Assembly (NCBI RefSeq): GCF_018403765.1
Contig: NZ_BOVQ01000005.1
Location: 124,001-188,000 of the forward strand
Direction: 5' to 3'
Origin: Lactococcus nasutitermitis
GTDB taxonomy: Bacteria; Bacillota; Bacilli; Lactobacillales; Streptococcaceae
Length of the DNA stretch: 64,000 bases
Shown here: positions 1-6,776 of the stretch, in pieces
Layout of the letters: every line of letters starts with the position of its first letter
Numbering within the stretch: position 1 is the first letter of the stretch
Notes under the pieces: model-generated
Told to the model about the DNA's origin: nothing
The model's database searches: none
What the model saw: the letters and a program-made list of their open reading frames with translations, nothing else
Translations under genes and position numbers: made by a program

Positions 1-837
1 AATTATTCTCTTTCAGGAAATATTTATACAGGCGTGACAGTTGATTTTTCTTCTGATACTGTAAGCGGTTCGGGTGTTTATCCGCAAAAGTACATCACGA
101 CCATCTTTGAACAAGGTGTTAATTGCTTTTATTTAAAAAATGATAATGAGGGGCTTGAAAAATATGTTGATGGGCTTTGGAAAGATTACGGACGATTATT
201 TGGAATCTTAATCACAAATCAACTTCGGGTAGGACAGCTCAGGGCAAAAGTTGACTTTCCTATCAATACAAAAATTGATGCGGATGAAGCAAAACAACAA
301 CAAAAGGAGTTTGTAGATAAAACATTCAATAAACTGTTAAATGACCCTGTTGTGCTGATTCCAAATGGTGGTGCAAGTCGCTCTACCTATGATGAAGTTC
401 CTGCGGGTAAATCTGATTCGTTACAAAATCAAATTACAGACTTTGGTGCGTTAAAAAAGCTTTATATCGGAGAGATTGCTCAACTTTTGGGGCTTCCTCC
501 CGCTCTCGTTCTCGGAGAAGTCGCCAGTAATTCTGAAAATCTTGACTTGGCGATTGAAGCGGCGGTCAAACCCATTGCCAATAAGTTGTGTGAGGCTCTC
601 ACATATCTCCTTCTTAAAGATTCAGGTTTTCAAGCTCACAAAACGATTGAAATGTCTGGCTTTAACACGGTAGATATTCTTGACCGTGCAGAAGCAATAG
701 ACAAAGCAGGCGCGAGTGGCATTTTAACGATTAACGAAGTACGTGAAGCTGCAGGGAAAGCACCAATTAAAGACGGCAATAAATTTATTATGACAAAAAA
801 TTATCAAGAAAAAGGAGAAGATAGTGAAAAAACTTAA
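1..837 (+). CDS. Phage portal protein (5' end outside window)
   Basis: The reading frame is open from base 1, so the true start lies upstream; 278 C-terminal residues are visible. The portal forms the dodecameric vertex ring through which DNA enters the capsid. Portal character is inferred from the helical stem/wing-like sequence, including the segments IAQLLGLPPALVLGE and ILTINEVREAAGK, which are typical of the HK97-type portal C-terminus, and from position directly before the prohead protease and capsid genes. The last codons overlap the protease start, suggesting translational coupling. Portal of another family is unlikely given the neighbours. Confidence 0.88.
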   Translation, partial: NYSLSGNIYTGVTVDFSSDTVSGSGVYPQKYITTIFEQGVNCFYLKNDNEGLEKYVDGLWKDYGRLFGILITNQLRVGQLRAKVDFPINTKIDADEAKQQQKEFVDKTFNKLLNDPVVLIPNGGASRSTYDEVPAGKSDSLQNQITDFGALKKLYIGEIAQLLGLPPALVLGEVASNSENLDLAIEAAVKPIANKLCEALTYLLLKDSGFQAHKTIEMSGFNTVDILDRAEAIDKAGASGILTINEVREAAGKAPIKDGNKFIMTKNYQEKGEDSEKT

Positions 838-1687
838 TTTTAATGGAGTGATTATCCCTGATTCACTTGGTCCAGCTTATGACTATGTGAAGCGGAATAA
901 TATCACTCCTAAAGTAGTTACAAGCTTTTTAGAAGGTGCAAATGGTGAGGATATTCTTATTTCTATGAGTTCAGGAGGAGGTGAAATTACTGCCGCAAGT
1001 GATATGTACACGGCTCTCAAAAAATATCCAGGAAAAGTAAATGTTGAAATTACTGGAAATAGTGCAAGTGCCGCGACGATTGTCATGCTTTCTGCCGACC
1101 ATATTGCTATTTCACCTAGCGCTGCAGTTATGATTCACAATGTCCAATCAAACACTCAGGGGGATTATCAAGAACTTGGTCATGAAGCAGAAACGACGAA
1201 GAATTTGAGTGCGGGATTTGCTAGAATGTACGCTCAAAAAATGAACAAGAGTGTCGATGAAGTAAAAGCGCTGATGGATGCAACGACCTGGTATAATGCA
1301 AAGCAAGCGAAAGATGTGGGGCTAGTTGACGAAATCATGTTTGAAACAGCGCCTATGATGGTTGCAAGCGAGGACTTATTGCTTTCTAATGATGCTGTTT
1401 CTAAAATCAATGCCCTGATTCAAAGTGAAGGGCCATCTCAGTTGGTGATGAAACTTGACTCTAATCAAATGAAAGACATTGCCACTATGGTTGATGAAAA
1501 AATAGCTGCTTTTAAAGCGGAGAGCCATTCAGAAACAACAACCTGTCCCGATTGTGGAGAAGACACCTGTTGTTCTCAGTGTGGTTATTGTAGTCACTGT
1601 AAAAAAGTGACAAACAAAGCAAAAAACTCGGCAGACAAGCCGTTCAAAAATCACACAAAAAAACTATTTAATTTTGGAGGATTTTAA
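824..1687 (+). CDS. ClpP-like prohead (head maturation) protease with Cys-rich tail
   Basis: 287 residues, GTG start at 824 with AAAGGAG at 811-817. The N-terminal 190 residues form a ClpP/crotonase-type serine protease: nucleophile Ser in GNSASAATIVML, catalytic His in AAVMIHNVQ, and the TWYNAKQAKDVGLVDE segment typical of phage ClpP-like proteases. It would cleave the scaffold part of the capsid precursor during prohead maturation. Unusual is the C-terminal tail (about residues 240-262) with seven cysteines in CxxC-like pairs (CPDC, CSQC, CSHC), which looks like a zinc-binding ribbon. It overlaps the portal gene by 14 bases and ends 3 bases before the capsid ATG. Confidence 0.9.
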   Translation: MKKLNFNGVIIPDSLGPAYDYVKRNNITPKVVTSFLEGANGEDILISMSSGGGEITAASDMYTALKKYPGKVNVEITGNSASAATIVMLSADHIAISPSAAVMIHNVQSNTQGDYQELGHEAETTKNLSAGFARMYAQKMNKSVDEVKALMDATTWYNAKQAKDVGLVDEIMFETAPMMVASEDLLLSNDAVSKINALIQSEGPSQLVMKLDSNQMKDIATMVDEKIAAFKAESHSETTTCPDCGEDTCCSQCGYCSHCKKVTNKAKNSADKPFKNHTKKLFNFGGF

Positions 1688-1690
1688 ATT

Positions 1691-2815
1691 ATGGAATACG
1701 GTAAATTACCAAACTATTCAGCGGCGTTGTCAAAATACACAAACGCTGTCTCAGAGGGCGCAGACGAAAAAGAACAAGCGAAACTTTATGCGAGCGCTAT
1801 GGAAATCATGGGTTCTGAAATCGTTGAAAAACTGGGCGAGAAAACCAATGAAAAATTGAGTACCTTGATGGCTTCAAAAACAGAGTCCACTTTGTCAACG
1901 AATGAAGTGAAATTCTTTAACGAGGTAACGTCTGGTGTAGGAAATCCAGAAGTGATCTTGCCTCTTGAAATTGTGAACCAAGTTTTTGTAGAGTTGAAAG
2001 AAGCGCATCCTTTACTTGATATTATTAAGTTCCAAAATATGGGACTTAATCTTCGGGCTTTGACGACTGATTCTATTTATGGCGATGCAGCAGTTTGGGG
2101 AGAAGTTTTTGGGGATATTCAAGGACAACTGAAACAAGTGTTCCATCAAACTGATTTTTCTCAAAATAAATTGACTGCTTATGTTGTTATCCCAAAAGAT
2201 GCCTTGGCGAATGGTTATGATTGGCTCAAAACCTTTGTGACCATTCAAATTTCAGAAGCGATTGCGGTGGCTCTTGAAACGGCTTTAGTCCAAGGGGACG
2301 GAAAACATAAGCCTGTTGGCTTGATGAAAGACCTTTCCAAAGGGACGGCGGATGCCGATGGTCTAGTAACTTATGGGGACAAAGAGGCAACGCTTGATTT
2401 GTCAGCTATGACCCCTCAAAATGCGGCGCAAGTTCTTGCTCCTGCCCTCAAAACAATGGCAATTAACGCGAAAGGGATTCCTGTTTCGATTGATGGCCAC
2501 GTCAAATTGCTAGTCAGTCCTGCCGACTATTATACTGTTCTTGCTCAATTTACATCTCTTAATGCTTATGGTGTTTATACTAGTACGTTGCCTTTTGGAA
2601 TTACACTTGTTTCTTCTATTGGTGTTCCTGCAAATAAATCTGTCTTATTTGTAGATAATCGCTACTGGTCCTATATGGGAAATATGACCTTGCAGGAGTT
2701 TGACCAGACCTTGGCACTTCAAGATTTACAACTCTATACATCGAAATCTTTCTACTATGGAAAACCTTATGACAATAACGCTTCTGTCGTAGGAAGCTTC
2801 AACACACCCAGTTAA
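1691..2815 (+). CDS. Major capsid protein, HK97 fold
   Basis: 374 residues, ATG 1691 preceded by TTGGAGG. The first 90 or so residues are charged and helical (scaffold-like delta region); the rest contains features of HK97-fold capsids (PLEIVNQVFVELKEAHPLLD, then the LKTFVTIQISEAIAVALE spine helix region and a C-terminal P-domain strand). It is the icosahedral shell subunit. The gene ends ACA CCC AGT TAA, and the +1 frame stays open from 2793 to 3125 and encodes an Ig-like domain with no start of its own, so a minority longer form is likely (separate entry). Confidence 0.92.
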   Translation: MEYGKLPNYSAALSKYTNAVSEGADEKEQAKLYASAMEIMGSEIVEKLGEKTNEKLSTLMASKTESTLSTNEVKFFNEVTSGVGNPEVILPLEIVNQVFVELKEAHPLLDIIKFQNMGLNLRALTTDSIYGDAAVWGEVFGDIQGQLKQVFHQTDFSQNKLTAYVVIPKDALANGYDWLKTFVTIQISEAIAVALETALVQGDGKHKPVGLMKDLSKGTADADGLVTYGDKEATLDLSAMTPQNAAQVLAPALKTMAINAKGIPVSIDGHVKLLVSPADYYTVLAQFTSLNAYGVYTSTLPFGITLVSSIGVPANKSVLFVDNRYWSYMGNMTLQEFDQTLALQDLQLYTSKSFYYGKPYDNNASVVGSFNTPS

Positions 2816-3125
2816 GCCCCAGGAAGCGACTGGGGTTACCCTAAATAAAACAAGCCTTTCTCTTGAAGTAGGAAGCACAGAAACCTTGACAGCGACGGTT
2901 GCGCCAGATACTACGGTTGATAAGTCTGTTCAATTCACGTCTAGTGATACGACTATTGCAACCGTCACGCCTGTTCAAGGAAAAGTGACAGCGGTCAAAG
3001 CTGGAACAGTGACTATTACGGCAACCACCACCAATGGTAAAACAGCAACGTGTGAAGTGACCGTCACAGCACCCGTAGAAGCGACTCAATCTACGGATCC
3101 AGAAGAAACCGAACCTGCAACATGA
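2793..3125 (+). CDS. Ig-like (BIG2-type) C-terminal extension of the capsid protein, reached by +1 frameshift
   Basis: The frame is open from just after a TAG at 2790-2792 to the TGA at 3123-3125. It encodes a complete bacterial Ig-like group 2 domain beginning VTLNKTSLSLEVGSTETL and ending VTVTAPVE, then an acidic T/E-rich tail. There is no ATG or GTG before the domain (the first TTG, 2886, lies inside it) and no ribosome binding site. The overlap with the capsid frame (2793-2815) contains CCC A at 2807-2810, just before AGT TAA; a tRNA-Pro slip from CCC to CCA would continue as P-VKPQEATG. The fusion would be about 477 residues. Capsid and tail proteins extended by frameshift with Ig-like domains are an established phage feature; use of this exact site is inferred. 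Confidence 0.75.
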   Translation, partial: EASTHPVKPQEATGVTLNKTSLSLEVGSTETLTATVAPDTTVDKSVQFTSSDTTIATVTPVQGKVTAVKAGTVTITATTTNGKTATCEVTVTAPVEATQSTDPEETEPAT

Positions 3126-3146
3126 AATAAAGAGAAGGAGTAGGAA

Positions 3147-3473
3147 ATGACTGATGCAGAAACGTGGGCTACAAACAATCTTCCCTCTTTTAAGCAGCGA
3201 ATGCGTATCAGCACAGAAGATAGTGATGAAACGGCGAACTTGATGACAATGCTCACGGCTTCTTATAGCTCTATTTTGCGATTAGTTGGTGTGGAAGATG
3301 CGACAGATTTTGAAATGCAAGAACTCATTTTTGAGCGGACACGCTATACCTATAATGATGCGCTTGATGAATTTTTACACAATTATCAAGAAAATATTCG
3401 GAATGTTTGGCTTTTTCATCATTTGGAAGATGAGAAACAGGAATCAGAAGAAAACAAGGAGAACTCTTCATGA
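3147..3473 (+). CDS. Head-tail connector, gp6-like
   Basis: 108 residues, start supported by AGAAGGAG just upstream. It is a short, acidic, all-helical protein with the pattern of the Phage_connect_1/gp6 family (TANLMTMLTASYSSILRLVGVED, then a YTYNDALDEFLHNYQ helix). It would form the ring that docks on the portal after packaging. Position directly after the capsid is canonical, and its stop overlaps the next ATG (ATGA). Confidence 0.75.
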   Translation: MTDAETWATNNLPSFKQRMRISTEDSDETANLMTMLTASYSSILRLVGVEDATDFEMQELIFERTRYTYNDALDEFLHNYQENIRNVWLFHHLEDEKQESEENKENSS

Positions 3474-3850
3474 TTAAATCTGAAAAAATGAGACAAGCAA
3501 CCAATAAAACGAATAACGGCACGATGCGCACGCCTGTGACTTTTTACAAAGTAGGCGCAGATACCTCGCTTGATGGACGAGGAGGAACACTTATTCCATG
3601 TTTTAAGACTTATGCGGACGTTTATAGTCCAAGCAATAAAGACTTGACGATTATGGGCGAGCAAAATGTTAAAAATGGTGTGACTATAAAAATTCGTGAC
3701 CCTCTTTCCACTTATCAGCCAGACAATGACCATATTGTCGTGATTGATGATGTGAGACAAACTGGGAAGCAATGGTCTATTCTTGATATCCAACCTGATT
3801 TTTATGACCGTAGTCTCCTTAAAATTATTCTTGGAGGAGTGAATTTATGA
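3470..3850 (+). CDS. Head closure / head-tail adaptor protein
   Basis: 126 residues, overlapping the connector gene by 4 bases and the next gene by 4 bases. The beta-rich sequence (MRTPVTFYK, TYADVYSPSNKDLTIMGEQ, IDDVRQTGKQWSILDIQPD, LLKIILGG) fits the SPP1 gp16 / head-tail joining (Phage_H_T_join) fold that plugs the connector. Assignment rests on both the sequence pattern and gene order. Confidence 0.75.
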   Translation: MIKSEKMRQATNKTNNGTMRTPVTFYKVGADTSLDGRGGTLIPCFKTYADVYSPSNKDLTIMGEQNVKNGVTIKIRDPLSTYQPDNDHIVVIDDVRQTGKQWSILDIQPDFYDRSLLKIILGGVNL

Positions 3851-4251
3851 GTGCGACTATGAAAGTGAGTGGAATGAAAGAAATTGAAACCTTACTACGG
3901 TCAAAATTTTCGGAATCGCGAGTGAAGACGATTGAAAATAAGGCGCTCAGAGTGGCAACGGACGAAGCGGTCAATGATTTAAAACAAACCCTCACTCAAT
4001 TTGAAAATAGTGGAGACACGGTTGCTGGCGTTGTACATGGCAATGTCTCACGAGCAACGGGACTTCCTATTATAAAAATCGGGAATAATGGCAAACACTG
4101 GCGTTTGGTTCATTTAGAAAATAATGGTTTTGTCAGAAATGGGAAAAGTTATCATTATCGTAGTTTTGGAGCCTTACAGCGTTTTTCAGAAGCTCAGGGT
4201 AAGAAGTTTGTGGCAACGGCAAGGCAAAGTTTAAAGGAGCTGATTGAATGA
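3847..4251 (+). CDS. HK97 gp10-like tail completion protein
   Basis: 134 residues. MKVSGMKEIETLLRSKF at the N-terminus and the central GNNGKHWRLVHLENNG segment followed by a basic C-terminus are typical of the HK97 gp10 family, whose members help join the tail to the head. It overlaps the genes on both sides by 4 bases, as expected in a tightly coupled morphogenesis operon. Confidence 0.78.
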   Translation: MSATMKVSGMKEIETLLRSKFSESRVKTIENKALRVATDEAVNDLKQTLTQFENSGDTVAGVVHGNVSRATGLPIIKIGNNGKHWRLVHLENNGFVRNGKSYHYRSFGALQRFSEAQGKKFVATARQSLKELIE

Positions 4252-4637
4252 AAGATATGCTTGATGAATTAGTGGAACTGTTGGTGACTGATGAAAACAT
4301 TGCATCCATTCAAAAAGCAGAGGGCTTGAAATCTTATCAGCGCCTTGAAACACTCGCTAATGACTTGCCAAGTATTACCATTAGCCCAACAGGACCACCA
4401 GAACAAGACAGTTTTGGAAGCAATAAGTTTCTCTCTCAACATTTTGTCTTTCAAGTCAGTATTGAGACGATAGACAGAAAACTTTGTAAAACACTTCAAA
4501 AAACAGTTGAAATGATCTTTATGACCAAGGGCTTTTATCAAATGCCTGGTGGTTTGGATGAGTATTTCAATGACACAAAAAGGTACGTGGATGCCCGATT
4601 TTATCAGGGCAATAGTAGGCTTTACGAAAATTATTAA
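4248..4637 (+). CDS. Tail terminator-like protein
   Basis: 129 residues. Sequence similarity is weak by eye, but size, the amphipathic N-terminal helix (MKDMLDELVELLVTDENI), central strands (QHFVFQVSIETID) and position between the gp10-like gene and the major tail protein match the tail terminator/neck ring slot (lambda gpU position, DUF806-like in lactococcal phages). Function is inferred mainly from synteny. Confidence 0.6.
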   Translation: MKDMLDELVELLVTDENIASIQKAEGLKSYQRLETLANDLPSITISPTGPPEQDSFGSNKFLSQHFVFQVSIETIDRKLCKTLQKTVEMIFMTKGFYQMPGGLDEYFNDTKRYVDARFYQGNSRLYENY

Positions 4638-4654
4638 ATTTAAAGGAGAAAAGA

Positions 4655-5335
4655 ATGGCAACAGCAGCAGTCGGTTTTGAAAAAATCACACTTCGAGTGT
4701 TGGATGGAAAAGAGGCAACTCTTGGAGAAAATGAGTTTGAGGTTTATGGCAAAACAAATGAAGGGGCAACCTCTTCCGCCAAAATTTCAGGCTTGGCAGT
4801 TGAGCCCGTCAAAACTTGGGGTTCTAATAAGGTCTATAATATTTCTGGTAAAGGGGTAGGCGATGGGAAGATTGATATTGATATTATCGACTTGCCAGAT
4901 AAGGTTTTATCCCAAATTTTGGGCTATAAAATGGACGAAGACGGTGTCATCATCGTTGACAGCGAAGTACAAGCGCCAGCCTGTTCTATCCTGATTGAGG
5001 ATAGTGATATCCGCGGGAATAAATATATGCTTGGTTTCTTTAGTGGTGTTTTCTCTTATGACGGCATCGAACTAGATACCGCACAGGGAAAAGCGACAGA
5101 AATTAAAGCAGACACGGTTAGCTTTGCGATAGGCTCTAATGATGCGGGGCAATATATGACGAAGTATTCTGGAGACGATACAACGGCACAAAATGCTGTG
5201 CGGAGTTCTTTACAGTTGAGCGTTGGGACACCTCAACAAGTGTCAGCACCACAAACTCAACCACAGGTTCAACCTCAAGCACCTTCAACACCAGCGCCCA
5301 CTCAATCTGAACCAACAGAAGATACAGAAGGCTAG
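4655..5335 (+). CDS. Major tail (tube) protein
   Basis: 226 residues, strong AAAGGAG before ATG 4655. Residues 1-185 match phi13/TP901-type tail tube proteins (MATAAVGFEKITLRVLDG, DIIDLPDKVLSQILGYKMDEDG, GKATEIKADTVSFAIG). The last 35 residues are a Pro/Gln/Thr-rich low-complexity tail (repeated PQ and QPQ units) that probably projects from the tube. It is the building block of the long non-contractile tail, and lies directly before the tail chaperone pair. Confidence 0.88.
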   Translation: MATAAVGFEKITLRVLDGKEATLGENEFEVYGKTNEGATSSAKISGLAVEPVKTWGSNKVYNISGKGVGDGKIDIDIIDLPDKVLSQILGYKMDEDGVIIVDSEVQAPACSILIEDSDIRGNKYMLGFFSGVFSYDGIELDTAQGKATEIKADTVSFAIGSNDAGQYMTKYSGDDTTAQNAVRSSLQLSVGTPQQVSAPQTQPQVQPQAPSTPAPTQSEPTEDTEG

Positions 5336-5345
5336 GAGGTAAGCA

Positions 5346-5657
5346 ATGGCTAAGTTAGAAATCACCTTGCATGAAAAAGGTGGGGATAATACCTATAAGC
5401 AAAACCATGTCAGTGGACAAAAATACCTTGATTTGTGGACAATGCAAGAAGCGATTGAAAAAAATATTGACACTTACAGTCGTGTTCAAATTTTGGAAAA
5501 GCAGATTGAGTATATTGCGAGTTTGTTCGCGGACGATAAGTTGACCGCAAAACAAATTTTGCAAGGCACAGACCCTTGGGAACTGGTGCCAACCATCAAT
5601 CGCTTAGTGAATGCCGTGCTTGGGACGGAGGAGAAGGACACAAAAAAAGAACAATAA
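5346..5657 (+). CDS. Tail assembly chaperone, G-type
   Basis: 103 residues, GGAGG upstream. Position between tail tube and tape measure, length and the frameshift at its end identify it as the lambda gpG analogue that coats the tape measure during tail assembly. The 3' end reads ACA AAA AAA GAA CAA TAA: the run A7 at 5642-5648 is a perfect X-XXY-YYZ slippery heptamer, so a fraction of ribosomes should enter the -1 frame. Confidence 0.85.
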   Translation: MAKLEITLHEKGGDNTYKQNHVSGQKYLDLWTMQEAIEKNIDTYSRVQILEKQIEYIASLFADDKLTAKQILQGTDPWELVPTINRLVNAVLGTEEKDTKKEQ

Positions 5658-5851
5658 CTGCAAAACAAGCACGAGAGAATTTTCTCGGCTTTGTTAAGCA
5701 GTTGGTTGTAAGTGATTCAGGCTTTACCGTTTCGGATATTTTGGAGAATGATTTTGAGACCATTGTGTCTATCATCTCTGCAAAACATCAGGAACAAGCA
5801 GAAGAAAAAGAAGAAGCGATGTCACTTGGCGACTTCATGAAAAAATTATAA
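5642..5851 (+). CDS. Tail assembly chaperone T-domain, expressed as GT fusion by -1 frameshift
   Basis: The -1 frame continues from the A7 heptamer as KKRTITAKQARENFLGFVKQ and ends at 5851, giving about 67 extra residues and a GT fusion of about 168. The frame has no plausible start codon with a ribosome binding site. The gpG/gpGT arrangement is conserved in long-tailed phages, where the T part recruits tail tube subunits. Coordinates given are for the extension from the slip site. Confidence 0.82.
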   Translation, partial: KKRTITAKQARENFLGFVKQLVVSDSGFTVSDILENDFETIVSIISAKHQEQAEEKEEAMSLGDFMKKL

Positions 5852-5879
5852 AACCTCAGTAGTTTACTGAGGTTTTTTA
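5852..5879 (+). terminator. Intrinsic terminator after tail chaperones
   Basis: AACCTCAGTA / TACTGAGGTT, 10-bp perfect stem with 2-base loop, followed by six T. It sits in the middle of the late operon, so late transcription must partly read through it. Confidence 0.85.
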
Positions 5880-5903
5880 TTTAAGTTACAATTTAGCTAA
5901 TCG

Positions 5904-5932
5904 TTGCATAGTAAAACTAGAATGAGTATAAT
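5904..5932 (+). promoter_or_regulatory. Sigma-70 type promoter of the moron gene
   Basis: TTGCAT (5904-5909), 17-bp spacer, TATAAT (5927-5932). It lies between the chaperone terminator and the DUF4352-like gene, which gives that gene its own expression independent of late transcription. Confidence 0.75.
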
Positions 5933-5966
5933 TGATTTTAATAAATAAATTTTGGGAGAAATCTAT

Positions 5967-6674
5967 ATGGAAAATAATTCGCATGAAACGCAAAATAAAG
6001 GGAGCAAAAATTTTTATAAGCTTGTGTGGTTTTGGTTAGCGATGGGAAGTATTGTTGTGGCCATTATCTTTCTAGTCGTAGGAACGTCGGCGCAAGCTAA
6101 GGTAGATACAGCTAATAAAAAAATACATTCTATGAAAAAATCTTATTCAGAAGGTGAGTCAGTTGAGAAGAAATTTAATACTTATATAAGAAATCATGTA
6201 CCAAATTATGAGTCTTACGTCAGCAACGCTGCAGATTATGCGTTAGGGGATTTAGATGAAAACTCAACAGAGAGTACGGATGAGTCTAGCAGCAGTACGA
6301 CTACTGATACAAGTTATACTTTTGGAGAAACAGCAAACTTTAGCAGCACTACTGATGATACGGACATAGAAGTAACGGTAATAAGTGCAAATGTCGATAC
6401 GGCCGTAACATTGAATGATGGGGAAGCCGGAAATAAACCTTTGGTGGTAACTATTAAGATAAAAAATACTGGCACAAGTGCTTACGATTTTAACATACAG
6501 GATTTCAATGCCTTTGATGCTGATGGAAATACACTTAATTTTGATTCTAATACGTATGAAAACACGATGCCTGATTCAGTAAATGCAGGACAAACTGTTT
6601 CTACAAAAGCCTACTTTGATGCAACGAGTGATGGACCATTTATCGTTACATTTGCTGATGGGACTTGGAAATAA
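5967..6674 (+). CDS. Membrane-anchored DUF4352-like moron protein
   Basis: 235 residues from ATG 5967 (GGGAGA 8 bases upstream; an in-frame TTG at 5952 is a weaker start). Short basic N-terminus, one transmembrane helix (about residues 23-43, VWFWLAMGSIVVAIIFLVVG), a Ser/Thr/Asp-rich linker, then a C-terminal beta-sandwich (DTDIEVTVISANVDTAVTLN ... FIVTFADGTWK) of the DUF4352 type, facing outside the cell. It interrupts the conserved chaperone-tape measure gene order and carries its own promoter and terminators, so it is most likely expressed in the lysogen. A surface role such as superinfection exclusion is possible but not shown. Confidence 0.7.
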   Translation: MENNSHETQNKGSKNFYKLVWFWLAMGSIVVAIIFLVVGTSAQAKVDTANKKIHSMKKSYSEGESVEKKFNTYIRNHVPNYESYVSNAADYALGDLDENSTESTDESSSSTTTDTSYTFGETANFSSTTDDTDIEVTVISANVDTAVTLNDGEAGNKPLVVTIKIKNTGTSAYDFNIQDFNAFDADGNTLNFDSNTYENTMPDSVNAGQTVSTKAYFDATSDGPFIVTFADGTWK

Positions 6675-6691
6675 ACATTAATTTATCGTAA

Positions 6692-6737
6692 TTTTATATT
6701 TTGAATATAAAATGCCCGTTTTTCGGGTGTTTTTTTG
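6692..6737 (+). terminator. Terminator after the moron gene
   Basis: GCCCG-TTTTT-CGGGT stem-loop followed by seven T (6714-6737), immediately preceded by a second perfect inverted repeat TTTTATATT-TTG-AATATAAAA (6692-6712). Together with the terminator at 5852 it isolates the moron. Confidence 0.8.
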
Positions 6738-6776
6738 TTTATCCTAGAGATAAGATAAAAAGTTCGGGAGAAAGCA

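Noticed and set aside
2886-3125. Ig-like frame as an independent gene starting at TTG 2886
   Set aside because: The start would fall inside the first strands of the domain and has no ribosome site; the domain clearly begins upstream at about 2835.
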